Shown one piece after another: positions 50,145-59,689 of a DNA stretch of 64,000 bases. Position numbers and translations under genes: made by a program. The notes under the pieces are model-generated. The model worked only from the letters and a program-made list of their open reading frames with translations, ran no database searches and had not been told where the DNA came from. The stretch covers positions 248,001 through 312,000 of the forward strand of contig JBFFMJ010000003.1 of the NCBI GenBank assembly GCA_041554195.1. Direction: 5' to 3'. The stretch comes from JAPHSX01 sp041554195 (lineage in GTDB: Bacteria > Pseudomonadota > Gammaproteobacteria > Thiohalomonadales > Thiohalomonadaceae). Within the stretch, counting starts at the first letter, position 1. Each line of letters begins with the position of its first letter.

Positions 50145-50801
50145 ATGCAAGGCCCATCACCTGATAACAAACACCCAATGGAAGGATTTCCACAAGTTTG
50201 TTACATAAAAAATACTATTAATAACCCAAACATCATTGTGGGCGATTTTACCTATTACGATGATCCAGTAGATTCAGAGAATTTTGAGAGAAATGTCCTC
50301 TACCATTTTCCGTTTATCGGAGACAAACTGATTATTGGTAAGTTTTGCGCTATTGCACGTGATGTTAAATTCATCATGAATGGCGCTAATCACAAGATGT
50401 CAGGAGTAACTACCTATCCATTTCAGATATTTGGAAATGGTTGGGAAAGGGTTATGCCTGATATGAAAGAGCTCCCATATAAAGGTGATACGATCATAGG
50501 TAATGACGTATGGATCGGGTATGACGCCTTAATAATGCCCGGTGTAAAAATAGGAAATGGCTCAATCATCTCATCGAAGTCAGTAGTTGTTAACGATGTG
50601 CCACCCTACACTGTAATGGGTGGTAACCCAGCAAAGCCCATCAAATCTAGGTTTAAAGATGAGGTTATTGAATTGTTTGAATCCATTGCCTGGTGGGATT
50701 GGCCTATAGAAATAATTACAGAAAATTTAGAACTCCTTGTTTCTAATGATATTGAAAAATTAAAGGATGTTGCTATACAACAACATTTACCGTCAGAGTA
50801 A
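50145..50801 (+). CDS. Vat/CatB-type xenobiotic O-acetyltransferase
   Basis: 218 residues from ATG 50145 (AAAGGA upstream); an open extension to 50067 is not supported. Left-handed beta-helix enzyme: YHFPFIGDKLIIGKFCAIAR, KFIMNGANHKMSGVTTYPF (catalytic His), IFGNGWERVMPD, GDTIIGNDVWIGYDALIMPG and YTVMGGNPAKPIKSRF. It closely follows Vat streptogramin A acetyltransferases; many chromosomal relatives have other substrates. AT-rich, in the same island as the OLD gene. Confidence 0.9.
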   Translation: MQGPSPDNKHPMEGFPQVCYIKNTINNPNIIVGDFTYYDDPVDSENFERNVLYHFPFIGDKLIIGKFCAIARDVKFIMNGANHKMSGVTTYPFQIFGNGWERVMPDMKELPYKGDTIIGNDVWIGYDALIMPGVKIGNGSIISSKSVVVNDVPPYTVMGGNPAKPIKSRFKDEVIELFESIAWWDWPIEIITENLELLVSNDIEKLKDVAIQQHLPSE

Positions 50802-50942
50802 AAACCCCATCCCCCCACAGCCTCCCACCGAGGCTTCCCCCTCCCCCCAGCACTTGCATTCCCTCCACCACCAACTATGTTTTTCTTAGACTTTTCAACA
50901 GTCTCTTACCCCCTGATAAACAACATTTTTAGGAGAGTCATT

Positions 50943-51290
50943 ATGGAAGAAGTATCAAACCTGTTTGACAAGGCGGTTGGTGAAATCGAGCGCATGCTTA
51001 ACACCAAGACGGTTGTGGGTGAGCCGATCACCATTGAGGGGAATACCCTGATCCCGCTGGTGAGCGTCGGTTTTGGCTTTGGTGTTGGCGGCGGCTCGGG
51101 GAAGGAGCCGAAGAAGGGTAGTGGTTATGGCGGCGGCACCGGTGGTGGCGGTGGGGTGAAGCCGGTGGCGCTGGTGATCATCAATAAGGATGGGGTGCGT
51201 GTTGAGGCGATTAAGTCCGGGGCGGCCTCGGCGATGGAGAAGATCGCGGAGACCATCAGCAAAAGCCTGGCAGAGAAGGCGGTCGAGTAG
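50943..51290 (+). CDS. GerW/YtfJ family protein
   Basis: 115 residues from ATG 50943 with AGGAG upstream. Family features: NLFDKAVGEIERMLNTKTVV, GNTLIPLVSVGFGFGVGGGS, a Gly-rich linker (GSGYGGGTGGGGG) and VKPVALVIINKDGVRVEAI. In Bacillus GerW is needed for spore germination; here, in a non-sporeformer, the role must differ. DUF2953 gene follows 14 bp later, the same pairing as ytfJ-ytfI. Confidence 0.9.
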   Translation: MEEVSNLFDKAVGEIERMLNTKTVVGEPITIEGNTLIPLVSVGFGFGVGGGSGKEPKKGSGYGGGTGGGGGVKPVALVIINKDGVRVEAIKSGAASAMEKIAETISKSLAEKAVE

Positions 51291-51304
51291 CGAGGCACCC
51301 CGCC

Positions 51305-51898
51305 ATGTGGCCAACCGCGCTTGTTGTGTTACTGCTGATTATGGCGCTACTGGCGGTACCGCTGGAGTTGAGGTTTCGGCTCTCACACCATGAGGTGACT
51401 GAGGGGGATGCCACGCTGCTGTGGCTGTTTGGCCTGCTCAAGGTAAATCTCTCCAATGCCGAACCGCAGCCGAAAAATGATCCCGGGAAAAAAGCGGCAA
51501 AGCGGAACAGACGCAATTCAAGCTCCCTTAACTTCTCCAGAGCCCTGCGGCGAAAGCCCGTGCGCTCACGCCTTGTCCGCTTTGTTCGCGATATCTGGCA
51601 TGCCATTAAACGCGAGGACTTCCGGCTCTATCTCCGGACGGGGCTCGGTGACCCGGCTGACACCGGGCTGTTGTGGGCCTTCATCGGGCCACTCAGTGGC
51701 ATGTTATTCGCGGCTGAAGATGCCGATATCACGATAGAGCCCGACTTTATCGATTCGGGCACGGAGTTTGTGAGCAGTGGTAAGATTCGCCTTATTCCCC
51801 TGCAGCTGCTCTACCTCATCATGGGCCTGCTGTTCTCACCCACACTCTGGTGCGGGCTACGCACTGCGCGCAGTCGTGAGCCGATATCTTTCGGATAA
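51305..51898 (+). CDS. DUF2953 family membrane-associated protein
   Basis: 197 residues. N-terminal helix (MWPTALVVLLLIMALLAVPL) followed by LELRFRLSHHEVTEGDATLL and WLFGLLKVNL typical of DUF2953, a basic middle segment and a final IRLIPLQLLYLIMGLLFSPT. Function unknown. Partner of GerW in many genomes. Confidence 0.85.
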   Translation: MWPTALVVLLLIMALLAVPLELRFRLSHHEVTEGDATLLWLFGLLKVNLSNAEPQPKNDPGKKAAKRNRRNSSSLNFSRALRRKPVRSRLVRFVRDIWHAIKREDFRLYLRTGLGDPADTGLLWAFIGPLSGMLFAAEDADITIEPDFIDSGTEFVSSGKIRLIPLQLLYLIMGLLFSPTLWCGLRTARSREPISFG

Positions 51899-52042
51899 GA
51901 ATAAAAACTCTGCCCTAACTGTTATTTATCGCACTCAACTTGTTCCCCTATCTCCACACAAAAATCATCAGATCTTGAATTCTCCGTATGATGGTTAACA
52001 CTTAGTCTCTTACTCGCGAATTCCCGCCTCAGGGAGGTTGCC

Positions 52043-53197
52043 ATGAACCAGCACTTCGTCCATCTCTTTGCCCTGCTCTACGGCCTCTGTCTTGTTCCTC
52101 TCGCTCTGGCTACTCCCCCTTCATCGGTACCCGGACATGTTATCGACGAGGCGCGGCAGAGCTATATCTTTGTCTTCGACCCGAGTGTCGCCACGGCCGA
52201 TGTCACGACACGCGCCCGCGGCCTGGTTGCAGCAGAGGGAGGCAAGCTGCGCCATATTTACACCACGGCAATTAAGGGGTTTTCTGCCACGCTGCCGCTA
52301 CAGGCTGCGCAACGTATCGCCGCTTCCCCACGTATCAGCTACTACGAACGTAATGGGGTAGCCTGGGCTATTGGTGCCGGTGCATTCAAACGGCCATCCT
52401 CTCCCGGCACCAAACCCGGTAATGAGGAGCCACCAGCCACACAGGTTGTGCCACCCGGTATTGCTCGGGTGGGTGGTCCGCTGGATGGCGACGGACGACA
52501 CGCCTGGGTGATCGATACCGGTATCGACACCTCCCATGCGGATCTACTGGTCGGCAGCGGTGCCAATTTCGTGCTGCGTGGCAAGTCGACGGTTGATGAT
52601 GGCAACGGACACGGCACTCATGTGGCGGGCACAATCGCTGCCATTAACAACAACATTGATGTGGTTGGCGTTGCAGCGGGGGCGATGGTGCACCCGGTGC
52701 GGGTACTGGGTAACAGCGGCAGCGGTACAATTGATGGGGTGATTGCCGGGGTCGATTATGTGGCATCCACGGCCAACGCGGGGGATGCGGCTAACATGAG
52801 CCTGGGGGCATCGGGCCACTTTGCGAGTCTGCACCAGGCGATCGTTAATGCGGCATCCGCCGGGATCTACTTTGCCATTGCCGCGGGAAATGCCGCCAGC
52901 TACGCGATGAACTACGAGCCGGCGCACATCGAGGCGCCTTACGTTTACACCGTCTCGGCGATTGATGCGGGAGATCGCTTTGCCAGCTTCTCCAACTGGG
53001 GTAATGCGCCCATCGATTTTGCCGCGCCCGGTGTCTCTATCCTTTCAACCCAAAAAGGCGGCGGCACCACCACCCTCTCCGGCACCTCCATGGCTACCCC
53101 GCACGTTGCCGGTCTGCTACTGCTCGGCGCGCCGCTGGTGGATGGCTATGCCGTGGCGGACCCAGACGGCACCCCGGATCCGATCGCCCACCACTAA
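52043..53197 (+). CDS. Secreted subtilisin-like serine protease (S8)
   Basis: 384 residues. Signal peptide (FALLYGLCLVPLALA), I9-type propeptide (about 35-115: SYIFVFDPSVATADVTTRAR, IKGFSATLPLQAAQRIAASP), catalytic domain with Asp in HAWVIDTGIDTSHADL, His in GNGHGTHVAGTIAAI, oxyanion Asn in YFAIAAGNAASY and Ser in TLSGTSMATPHVAGLLLL. GGGAGG RBS. Probably autoprocessed and exported. No C-terminal extension or sorting tail. Confidence 0.95.
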   Translation: MNQHFVHLFALLYGLCLVPLALATPPSSVPGHVIDEARQSYIFVFDPSVATADVTTRARGLVAAEGGKLRHIYTTAIKGFSATLPLQAAQRIAASPRISYYERNGVAWAIGAGAFKRPSSPGTKPGNEEPPATQVVPPGIARVGGPLDGDGRHAWVIDTGIDTSHADLLVGSGANFVLRGKSTVDDGNGHGTHVAGTIAAINNNIDVVGVAAGAMVHPVRVLGNSGSGTIDGVIAGVDYVASTANAGDAANMSLGASGHFASLHQAIVNAASAGIYFAIAAGNAASYAMNYEPAHIEAPYVYTVSAIDAGDRFASFSNWGNAPIDFAAPGVSILSTQKGGGTTTLSGTSMATPHVAGLLLLGAPLVDGYAVADPDGTPDPIAHH

Positions 53198-53203
53198 GTT
53201 CCG

Positions 53204-53230
53204 GGGCAGGGTAAAGGCACTACCCTGCCC
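53204..53230 (+). terminator. Stem-loop after the protease gene
   Basis: Perfect 10-bp stem GGGCAGGGTA / TACCCTGCCC with a 7-base loop, starting 7 bp after the stop. No T-run follows, so efficiency is uncertain. Confidence 0.55.
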
Positions 53231-53303
53231 TCCCGCCCACCTGTGCCTAAAACTCATCTTTGCTATCATCTTGCTACAATTCACATTCACTAAAGGCACT
53301 TTT

Positions 53304-53708
53304 ATGCAGAAGAGTGATGAGAACACCCCGGATAATGAAACGTGGCGCGACAAATTGAGCGCCGAGCAATTCCACGTCTGTCGGGAGAAGGGGACCGAAC
53401 GTCCCTTTAGCGGGGAGTATGTGGATAACAAGGAGCCGGGCAAGTATCGCTGCGCCTGCTGTGGCGAGCTGCTGTTCGATGCCGCCACCAAGTTCGACTC
53501 GGGCACCGGCTGGCCCAGCTTCTGGGATGTGGCCGAGGGGGGTAAGGTCAAGATGATTGAGGATAACTCCCACGGCATGACCCGCGTTGAGGTGACCTGC
53601 GCCAGCTGTGATGCCCACCTGGGGCATGTGTTTCCCGATGGCCCAGCGCCCACCGGACAGCGTTACTGCATTAACTCTCTATCACTCAACTTCGAGGCCG
53701 AGGAGTAG
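53304..53708 (+). CDS. msrB: Peptide-methionine (R)-S-oxide reductase
   Basis: 134 residues from ATG 53304. Zinc-binding pairs CACC and CASC; substrate motif FDSGTGWPSFW; HLGHVFPDGPAPTGQRYCIN with catalytic Cys in RYCINSLSL. No signal peptide, so cytosolic. Reduces methionine-R-sulfoxide with thioredoxin. Confidence 0.97.
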   Translation: MQKSDENTPDNETWRDKLSAEQFHVCREKGTERPFSGEYVDNKEPGKYRCACCGELLFDAATKFDSGTGWPSFWDVAEGGKVKMIEDNSHGMTRVEVTCASCDAHLGHVFPDGPAPTGQRYCINSLSLNFEAEE

Positions 53709-53710
53709 CG

Positions 53711-54193
53711 TCACCGGGTGAGCTCACCGACGATCGCCTGCAGCCCCTCCATTGCGGCACCATCGTAATCGCCTTCTGGCAGGCGGCTGGCGATCTTTTC
53801 ATCAATGATCTTTTTGATTGCCGCCTCGTTCAGCGCCTTGCCTAATTCATCCCCGGCAATGATCGCTGCCCCCTGCGGCTCTTTCACCAGCAGTAACAAG
53901 ACACTGCTCGCTTTTTTCTTCGGCTTCCAGGCCTGCCAGATACGTTCGGCATAGACCTGTGCCGAATCACCCGCCGATGACTTCGCCGTTACCACCACCA
54001 CATGGTTATGTTTGACAAACTGGTGCTGCGCCGAGACCTGATACATCAAATGCATCTGACTCTTGCTGAGCACCGCAGCGTGGTCATTCACGCGACTCTT
54101 GATTGGCGGCAGGCCATCACTCTCTGTTGCCACAGCAACCGAGCTATTTACTGCCAGTAAAAGTAAGCTTATTACCACACGCCAACTCGCCAT
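53711..54193 (-). CDS. TPM-domain exported protein
   Basis: 160 residues from ATG 54193 (AGGAGGAG upstream). Signal peptide (VVISLLLLAVNSSVAVA). TPM (Psb32/TLP18.3) domain: VNDHAAVLSKSQMHLMYQVS, VVVVTAKSSAGDSAQVYAER, VLLLLVKEPQGAAIIAGDEL. These periplasmic domains are linked to envelope maintenance or phosphatase activity. Convergent with msrB, 2 bp apart. Confidence 0.82.
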   Translation of the reverse strand: MASWRVVISLLLLAVNSSVAVATESDGLPPIKSRVNDHAAVLSKSQMHLMYQVSAQHQFVKHNHVVVVTAKSSAGDSAQVYAERIWQAWKPKKKASSVLLLLVKEPQGAAIIAGDELGKALNEAAIKKIIDEKIASRLPEGDYDGAAMEGLQAIVGELTR

Positions 54194-54311
54194 CACCTAA
54201 CTCCTCCTCTATTTTCCATACATCACCAGGGTGAACCGTTTCACGGAACATACCATGCTATGGTGCCAATATTACTGACAGACTCCACAAAGAGAAAAGT
54301 GTTCACGCCTT

Positions 54312-55226
54312 ATGGATAAACAGATTGCCGCTATCGTCGACCGTGCCGGGGAGTTTATCCTCGGTAAGGATCACCAGATCAAACTCTCGCTGGCCTGCCT
54401 GCTGGCGCGGGGCCACCTGCTGATTGAGGATCTCCCCGGCGTCGGCAAGACCATTCTCTCCAGCGTATTGGCCCGCACACTGGGGTTGGAGTTCAGCCGC
54501 ATTCAGTTCACCTCCGACCTGCTGCCCGCCGATATTCTCGGTGTCTCGGTATTCGAGCGTGAGAGCGGAACCTTCAACTTTCACTACGGCCCGATCTTCT
54601 CGCAGGTGGTGCTGGCCGATGAAATCAATCGCGCCACCCCCAAGACGCAAAGTGCACTGCTCGAAGCGATGGAGGAGGAGCAGGTCACCATTGAGGGCAA
54701 GACCTATCCCCTGCCCCACCCCTTCTTTGTCATCGCCACGCAAAATCCCAGCTACCAACTCGGTACCTTTCCGCTGCCCGAATCACAACTGGATCGCTTT
54801 TTAATGGTGATATCCCTTGGCTACCCGGAGCGTAATGCAGAGCGCGCCCTGCTGGCCGGACGCGAGCGGCGCGAGATGCTGCATGAACTGACGCCCGTGA
54901 TCACCCCTGAGCAACTGGCGAAACTGCAGCAACAGGTGAGGGAGGTGCACGCCTCCGATGCACTGATCGATTATGTGCAGGCACTGCTGGAATTTTCACG
55001 CCAGTCACCCTACTACCTTAACGGCCTGTCGCCCCGTGCCGGGATCGCACTACTAAATGCGGCGCGTGCCTGGGCGCTGCTTAATGGCCGCGACCATGTG
55101 ATGCCGGAAGATGTGCAACAGGTGCTCCCCCATGTCGCCGCGCATCGCCTGCAACTGGCCGCTGATCAGGTTGCCGCCAGTGTTGAGGCCGTGGTGCAAC
55201 CCTTCGACGAAGTCGCTATCCCCTAA
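54312..55226 (+). CDS. MoxR-family AAA+ ATPase
   Basis: 304 residues. Walker A LIEDLPGVGKTILSSVLART, Walker B VVLADEINRATPKTQSALLE, sensor FVIATQNPSYQLGTFPLPES and a C-terminal lid. MoxR ATPases act as chaperones for membrane or cofactor-containing complexes and are encoded with DUF58 proteins. First gene of a three-gene operon. Confidence 0.95.
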   Translation: MDKQIAAIVDRAGEFILGKDHQIKLSLACLLARGHLLIEDLPGVGKTILSSVLARTLGLEFSRIQFTSDLLPADILGVSVFERESGTFNFHYGPIFSQVVLADEINRATPKTQSALLEAMEEEQVTIEGKTYPLPHPFFVIATQNPSYQLGTFPLPESQLDRFLMVISLGYPERNAERALLAGRERREMLHELTPVITPEQLAKLQQQVREVHASDALIDYVQALLEFSRQSPYYLNGLSPRAGIALLNAARAWALLNGRDHVMPEDVQQVLPHVAAHRLQLAADQVAASVEAVVQPFDEVAIP

Positions 55227-55227
55227 G

Positions 55228-56226
55228 ATGAACACACTCGCACGCCGCGGTCTATTCGAACGGCAACGTGCCTTCTGGCGTCGCCTGTTTCGTCGCGATG
55301 TTGCCGAAACGGGACCCGTTACGCTGACGCGGCGCCGCGTCTATATTATTCCCAGCCGTAGCGGAATCATCTTTGCGCTGTTACTGTTTGCGATGCTCAT
55401 CGGTGCCATTAACTACCAGAATTCACTCTCCTTTATCTTTACCTTTCTTCTCACCGGAATGGGTGCGGTTACGATGGTTCACACCTTTCGTAATCTTAAC
55501 GGGCTGCGCTTTCGCGTCGGTCATATTCAACCGGTGTTTGCCGGCGAGCAGGCCGCTTTTCCGCTAAGTGTGGAGAACCCGCAGGGACACCAGCGCTTTG
55601 CGATTAAATTAATGTTTACCGATCAGCAACCGCATAGCCTCGACCTGGAGGCGGACGGCGGGCAGTGGCTGGAGCTACACCACCCCACCTCACAACGCGG
55701 CTGGCTGGATCCCGGCCGCATCACCGTCTATACCCGCTTTCCACTCGGCCTGTTTCACGCCTGGGCCTACATCAATATTGAGATGCGAGCACTGGTCTAC
55801 CCCACCCCCTCCGCCGTGCGCAAACTTCCCGCTGAGGTACTGGTTCAAAGTGGTAGTACCGGTGATCAGGGCAAGGGCGATGACGACTTTGCCGCGCTAC
55901 GCCCCTATCACCCCGGTGACTCATTGCGTCATGTTCACTGGAAGGCACTTGCCCGGGAACAGGGACTTCTCACCAAGCAATTTGGCGGGGGGGTGAGCGA
56001 AGAGATGTGGCTGAAGTGGGAGATGCTCGGCATCCTGCCCATGGAAGAGAAGCTATCTCACCTCTGCCGCTGGATACTCGAGGCCGACTCACGCGGCATG
56101 GCCTATGGTCTGGCGTTGCCACATAAAGAGCTAGCCCCTCAACGTGGTGATGCACACCGCCGCCAATGTCTGAAGGCGCTCGCGCTTTTCAATCTGCCGG
56201 ACCACGCTCAAGGTGGTGCAGCGTGA
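55228..56226 (+). CDS. DUF58-domain membrane protein
   Basis: 332 residues from ATG 55228, one base after the MoxR stop. Two N-terminal transmembrane helices (SGIIFALLLFAMLIGAINY, SLSFIFTFLLTGMGAVTMV), then a soluble part with the DUF58 signature LRPYHPGDSLRHVHWKALAR. Partner of MoxR. Overlaps the next gene by 4 bp (GTGA). Confidence 0.93.
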   Translation: MNTLARRGLFERQRAFWRRLFRRDVAETGPVTLTRRRVYIIPSRSGIIFALLLFAMLIGAINYQNSLSFIFTFLLTGMGAVTMVHTFRNLNGLRFRVGHIQPVFAGEQAAFPLSVENPQGHQRFAIKLMFTDQQPHSLDLEADGGQWLELHHPTSQRGWLDPGRITVYTRFPLGLFHAWAYINIEMRALVYPTPSAVRKLPAEVLVQSGSTGDQGKGDDDFAALRPYHPGDSLRHVHWKALAREQGLLTKQFGGGVSEEMWLKWEMLGILPMEEKLSHLCRWILEADSRGMAYGLALPHKELAPQRGDAHRRQCLKALALFNLPDHAQGGAA

Positions 56227-58211
56227 GTCGCTACGAAAAACAGCTACTCCCCTCTCTCACCGGTAAACTGTGGTTACTGGCGGCGCTCTTTATGGTGCTG
56301 TTGCCTCACCTTTTGCGCATGCCGCCCTGGCTTTCCGTGGCCTGTGTCGGGGTTTTTGGCTGGCGGCTGGCGCACGAAATCAAAGGATGGTCATTGCCGC
56401 GGCGCACTCTTCGTTGGGCCATCACGATTCTTGCCTTTCTCAGCGTCGCTGCACTCTTTAAGACCGTCATCGGGCGTGATGCCGGGGTGGCCTTGCTGAG
56501 TGTGATGTTGTGTCTAAAACTCCTTGAGTTACGTACTCTGCGCGATGCGATGGTTAGCCTCTATCTTGGCTATTTTCTGGTGATCGGTGCCTTCCTTTTC
56601 AGCCAGTCGATCTACACCGGCGGCTATCTTTTACTCGTCGTACTGCTGCTCACCGCCGCACTCATTGCACTTAACCATCCGCAAGCTCGCTCTGCCAACA
56701 CCCGTTTTTATCTGCGTTATTCCGGGCAGCTTTTATTCCAGGCCTTCCCCCTGATGGTGGTGATGTTCCTGCTCTTTCCACGACTTAACGGACCACTGTG
56801 GAGCATGCCGCAGGGGACAACGGGCAAGACCGGGCTGAGTGATCAAATTCGCATGGGCACCGTCTCTTCACTGGTCGAGTCGGAGGAGGTGGCATTTCGT
56901 GTCGACTTTAAAAACGCGATCCCCGCCGCCGATCAACTCTACTGGCGTGGCCCGGTATTGTCGCAGACCGATGGCCGACTATGGCAACGCATTCGCCAGC
57001 CGATTTTGCACAGCGTTCCAAAATACGAGGCGAAATCCGAAGCGGTTGAATACACCGTTATTCTGGAGTCCAACGGTTACAGCTGGCTCTTCTCGCTCGA
57101 CCTGCCATCTGCCATGCCACAGGGACTCGATGCCTCATCTTTTATCACACCCGACTTTCAAATGCTCACCGCCAAACCGGCCACCAGCAAACAGCGTTAC
57201 ACCCTGCGTTCCACGCTCGACTATCGCACCGATGGAATTGATCACCAGGAATTATCAACCGCACTACAATTACCCGCTAACGTTAATCCCAAATCGGTGG
57301 CAATGGCCGAGAGTTGGGCAGAGGCCGGACTGCTGCCGCAGCAGATTGTCGAGCGTGCCATAAGCTACTACATAGATAACGACTTCTACTACACGCGCCA
57401 ACCACCCCTGCTCGACATCGACCCGGTCGACGACTTCCTGTTTAATAGCCGTCGCGGTTTTTGCGAACACTACGCCACCTCTTTCGTTACCCTGATGCGC
57501 GCCGCCGGTTTACCGGCCCGTGTCGTTACCGGCTATCAGGGGGGGGAGAGTAATACCCTCGGCAACTATTTAATCATCCGCCAATCCAACGCCCACGCCT
57601 GGGCTGAGGTGTGGTTGCAGGAGAATGGCTGGACACGCGTCGATCCCACGACCAATATTCCAATCGACCGTGTCGAAGAGACCATCGACACGCAACGCTT
57701 TGCTACGACGGATCTGTTAGCCAGTGTCGCCCAAAACAAACAGTTCAACATTTTCAAAAGAAGTTTTTTTCAAATGCGCCAGATGTGGGACGCCGTCAAC
57801 CACGGCTGGAACCTGTGGGTACTTGGCTTCGATCGCGAGCAACAGGACAAGCTATTACGCTCACTCGGTATTAAAGACATGAGCTGGCAAAACCTGCTCA
57901 CCATTTTAATTGGCGCCATAATTGTTATTGTCGCCACCATTAGCGCTATTCTGTTGTTACTACGACCGCGGCAAACCGATCCGGTACAGCGCCAATACCA
58001 GCGTTTTTGCACCAGGCTGGAAAAACTGGGAACGGTGAGGGGGATCAATGAAGGGCCACTCGACTTTGCTAAGCGAGCCTGTGGTGAGTTACCGAACTGC
58101 TGTGAACAAATTAATGCTATCACGCGACTCTATGTTGACATGCGTTACCAGCAACAGACAGTAAAACCTCAACTCTCTAAACTTAAGCAGGCAGTACAAC
58201 AAATATTATAA
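56223..58211 (+). CDS. TgpA-type transmembrane transglutaminase-like protein
   Basis: 662 residues from GTG 56223. N-terminal block of about six helices (residues 10-190), a periplasmic transglutaminase domain with catalytic Cys in NSRRGFCEHYATSFVTLMRA, His in SNAHAWAEVWLQENGW and Asp in RVDPTTNIP, then one more helix (about 560-585) and a cytosolic tail. Matches Pseudomonas TgpA, essential there and thought to act on the cell envelope. Confidence 0.93.
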   Translation: MSRYEKQLLPSLTGKLWLLAALFMVLLPHLLRMPPWLSVACVGVFGWRLAHEIKGWSLPRRTLRWAITILAFLSVAALFKTVIGRDAGVALLSVMLCLKLLELRTLRDAMVSLYLGYFLVIGAFLFSQSIYTGGYLLLVVLLLTAALIALNHPQARSANTRFYLRYSGQLLFQAFPLMVVMFLLFPRLNGPLWSMPQGTTGKTGLSDQIRMGTVSSLVESEEVAFRVDFKNAIPAADQLYWRGPVLSQTDGRLWQRIRQPILHSVPKYEAKSEAVEYTVILESNGYSWLFSLDLPSAMPQGLDASSFITPDFQMLTAKPATSKQRYTLRSTLDYRTDGIDHQELSTALQLPANVNPKSVAMAESWAEAGLLPQQIVERAISYYIDNDFYYTRQPPLLDIDPVDDFLFNSRRGFCEHYATSFVTLMRAAGLPARVVTGYQGGESNTLGNYLIIRQSNAHAWAEVWLQENGWTRVDPTTNIPIDRVEETIDTQRFATTDLLASVAQNKQFNIFKRSFFQMRQMWDAVNHGWNLWVLGFDREQQDKLLRSLGIKDMSWQNLLTILIGAIIVIVATISAILLLLRPRQTDPVQRQYQRFCTRLEKLGTVRGINEGPLDFAKRACGELPNCCEQINAITRLYVDMRYQQQTVKPQLSKLKQAVQQIL

Positions 58212-58241
58212 AAGTGACTACCTCGCAAAAAAATTTCTGCT

Positions 58242-59579
58242 TTATTTTCCTATACAGAAAGAGGTAAATATCTTCCCCAATAGATCATCGGATGTTACCT
58301 CACCGGTAATTTCTCCCAACGACTGCTGAGCCAGCCGCATCTCCTCGGCCAGTAATTCTCCAGAACCTTGTGCCAGTAATAGTTGCCCACGTTGCAGATT
58401 TTCATCCGCGCGGGCCAGCGCATCGAGATGGCGGCGGCGTGCCATAAAGGCACCCTCGCCCTCCCCTTCGTAGCCCATACTTTGCTTTAAATAATCACGT
58501 AGTTGTTCAACCCCATCACCGCTCTTGGCGCAAAGTCGAATGGCCTCTTCAGTCACTCCGGCACTACTGCCCGAGAGGTCAATCTTGTTCCGTATCACGG
58601 TGGTTTTCAGGTTATGTGGCAGACGGTCGATGATCTGTTGATCTAGCTCACTCACGCCGGTGGCATCATCGACCAGCAACAGCACGCGGTCGGCCTGTTC
58701 GATGGCGTTCCAGGCGCGACGGATCCCCTCCTGTTCTACAGCGTCATCACTCTCCCTGAGTCCCGCGGTATCGATAATGTGCAGTGGCATACCGTCGAGA
58801 TGGATCTGCTCGCGCAGGATGTCTCGCGTGGTGCCGGCAATATCGGTGACGATGGCCGTCTCCTGACCGGCAAGGGCATTGAGCAGACTCGATTTACCGG
58901 CATTGGGTTGTCCGGCAAGAACGACGGTCATCCCCTCTTTCATCAGGCTGCCCTGCTGGGCCGATTTTTCTACCGCGGTCAATGCCTGCTGAATAGCATC
59001 GAGTCGTGACTGCACCTGACCGTCGGCGAGGAAGTCGATCTCCTCTTCGGGAAAGTCGATAGCCGACTCGACGTAGATACGCAGCTCAGTTAAGCCCTCG
59101 ACCAGTTCATGGATCCGTTTTGAAAATTCCCCCTGCAGTGATCGCAGGGCACAGCGTGCAGCCTGTTCACTACCGGCGTCGATAAGATCGGCGATGGCCT
59201 CGGCTTGTGCCAGATCAAGCTTGCCGTTAAGAAAGGCGCGCTCGGAAAATTCACCGGGACGTGCCAACCTCGCACCGAGTTTTTGTGCTGTCGTGAGAAT
59301 ACGGTCGATAACGACTGGTCCGCCATGGGCCTGGAGCTCCAGCACATCTTCACCGGTAAAGGAGTTGGGGCCGGGAAAATAGAGGGCGATCCCCTCGTCG
59401 ATCACCTCGTTTTCCAGATCCTGAAACGGCAGATACTCGGCGTAGCGTGGCCTGGGACAGTGGCCGAGTATTTTTTCGGCACAGCTTTTTACCCCTGGGC
59501 CTGAGATGCGCACGATGCCTACCCCGCCCCTGCCGCTTGGGGTCGCCTGTGCTGTGATGGTATCTCTGTTTTGTTGCAT
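58242..59579 (-). CDS. mnmE: tRNA modification GTPase MnmE
   Basis: 445 residues. With MnmG installs the (carboxymethyl)aminomethyl group on U34 of tRNAs. N-terminal folate-binding domain (TPSGRGGVGIVRISG), G domain inside helical domain: VVLAGQPNAGKSSLLNALAG, IVTDIAGTTRDILRE, HIIDTAGLRESDDAVE, VIRNKIDL. The C-terminal FCIGK has the essential Cys. Confidence 0.97.
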   Translation of the reverse strand: MQQNRDTITAQATPSGRGGVGIVRISGPGVKSCAEKILGHCPRPRYAEYLPFQDLENEVIDEGIALYFPGPNSFTGEDVLELQAHGGPVVIDRILTTAQKLGARLARPGEFSERAFLNGKLDLAQAEAIADLIDAGSEQAARCALRSLQGEFSKRIHELVEGLTELRIYVESAIDFPEEEIDFLADGQVQSRLDAIQQALTAVEKSAQQGSLMKEGMTVVLAGQPNAGKSSLLNALAGQETAIVTDIAGTTRDILREQIHLDGMPLHIIDTAGLRESDDAVEQEGIRRAWNAIEQADRVLLLVDDATGVSELDQQIIDRLPHNLKTTVIRNKIDLSGSSAGVTEEAIRLCAKSGDGVEQLRDYLKQSMGYEGEGEGAFMARRRHLDALARADENLQRGQLLLAQGSGELLAEEMRLAQQSLGEITGEVTSDDLLGKIFTSFCIGK

Positions 59580-59636
59580 TGTATTTGTTGGCGACTAATG
59601 CCGTTCCTGAAAATTGTTATTTCACTTTCTTTATAC

Positions 59637-59670
59637 AAAAAAGGCGCAATGGGGTGAGCATTGCGCCTTT
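59637..59670. terminator. Intrinsic terminator after yidC
   Basis: Stem GGCGCAAT / ATTGCGCC with a 9-base loop; A-rich on the left and TTT on the right of the plus strand, so on the minus strand it ends yidC transcription with a T-run. Confidence 0.85.
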
Positions 59671-59689
59671 TACTTTAGTAAGCCTGTGA

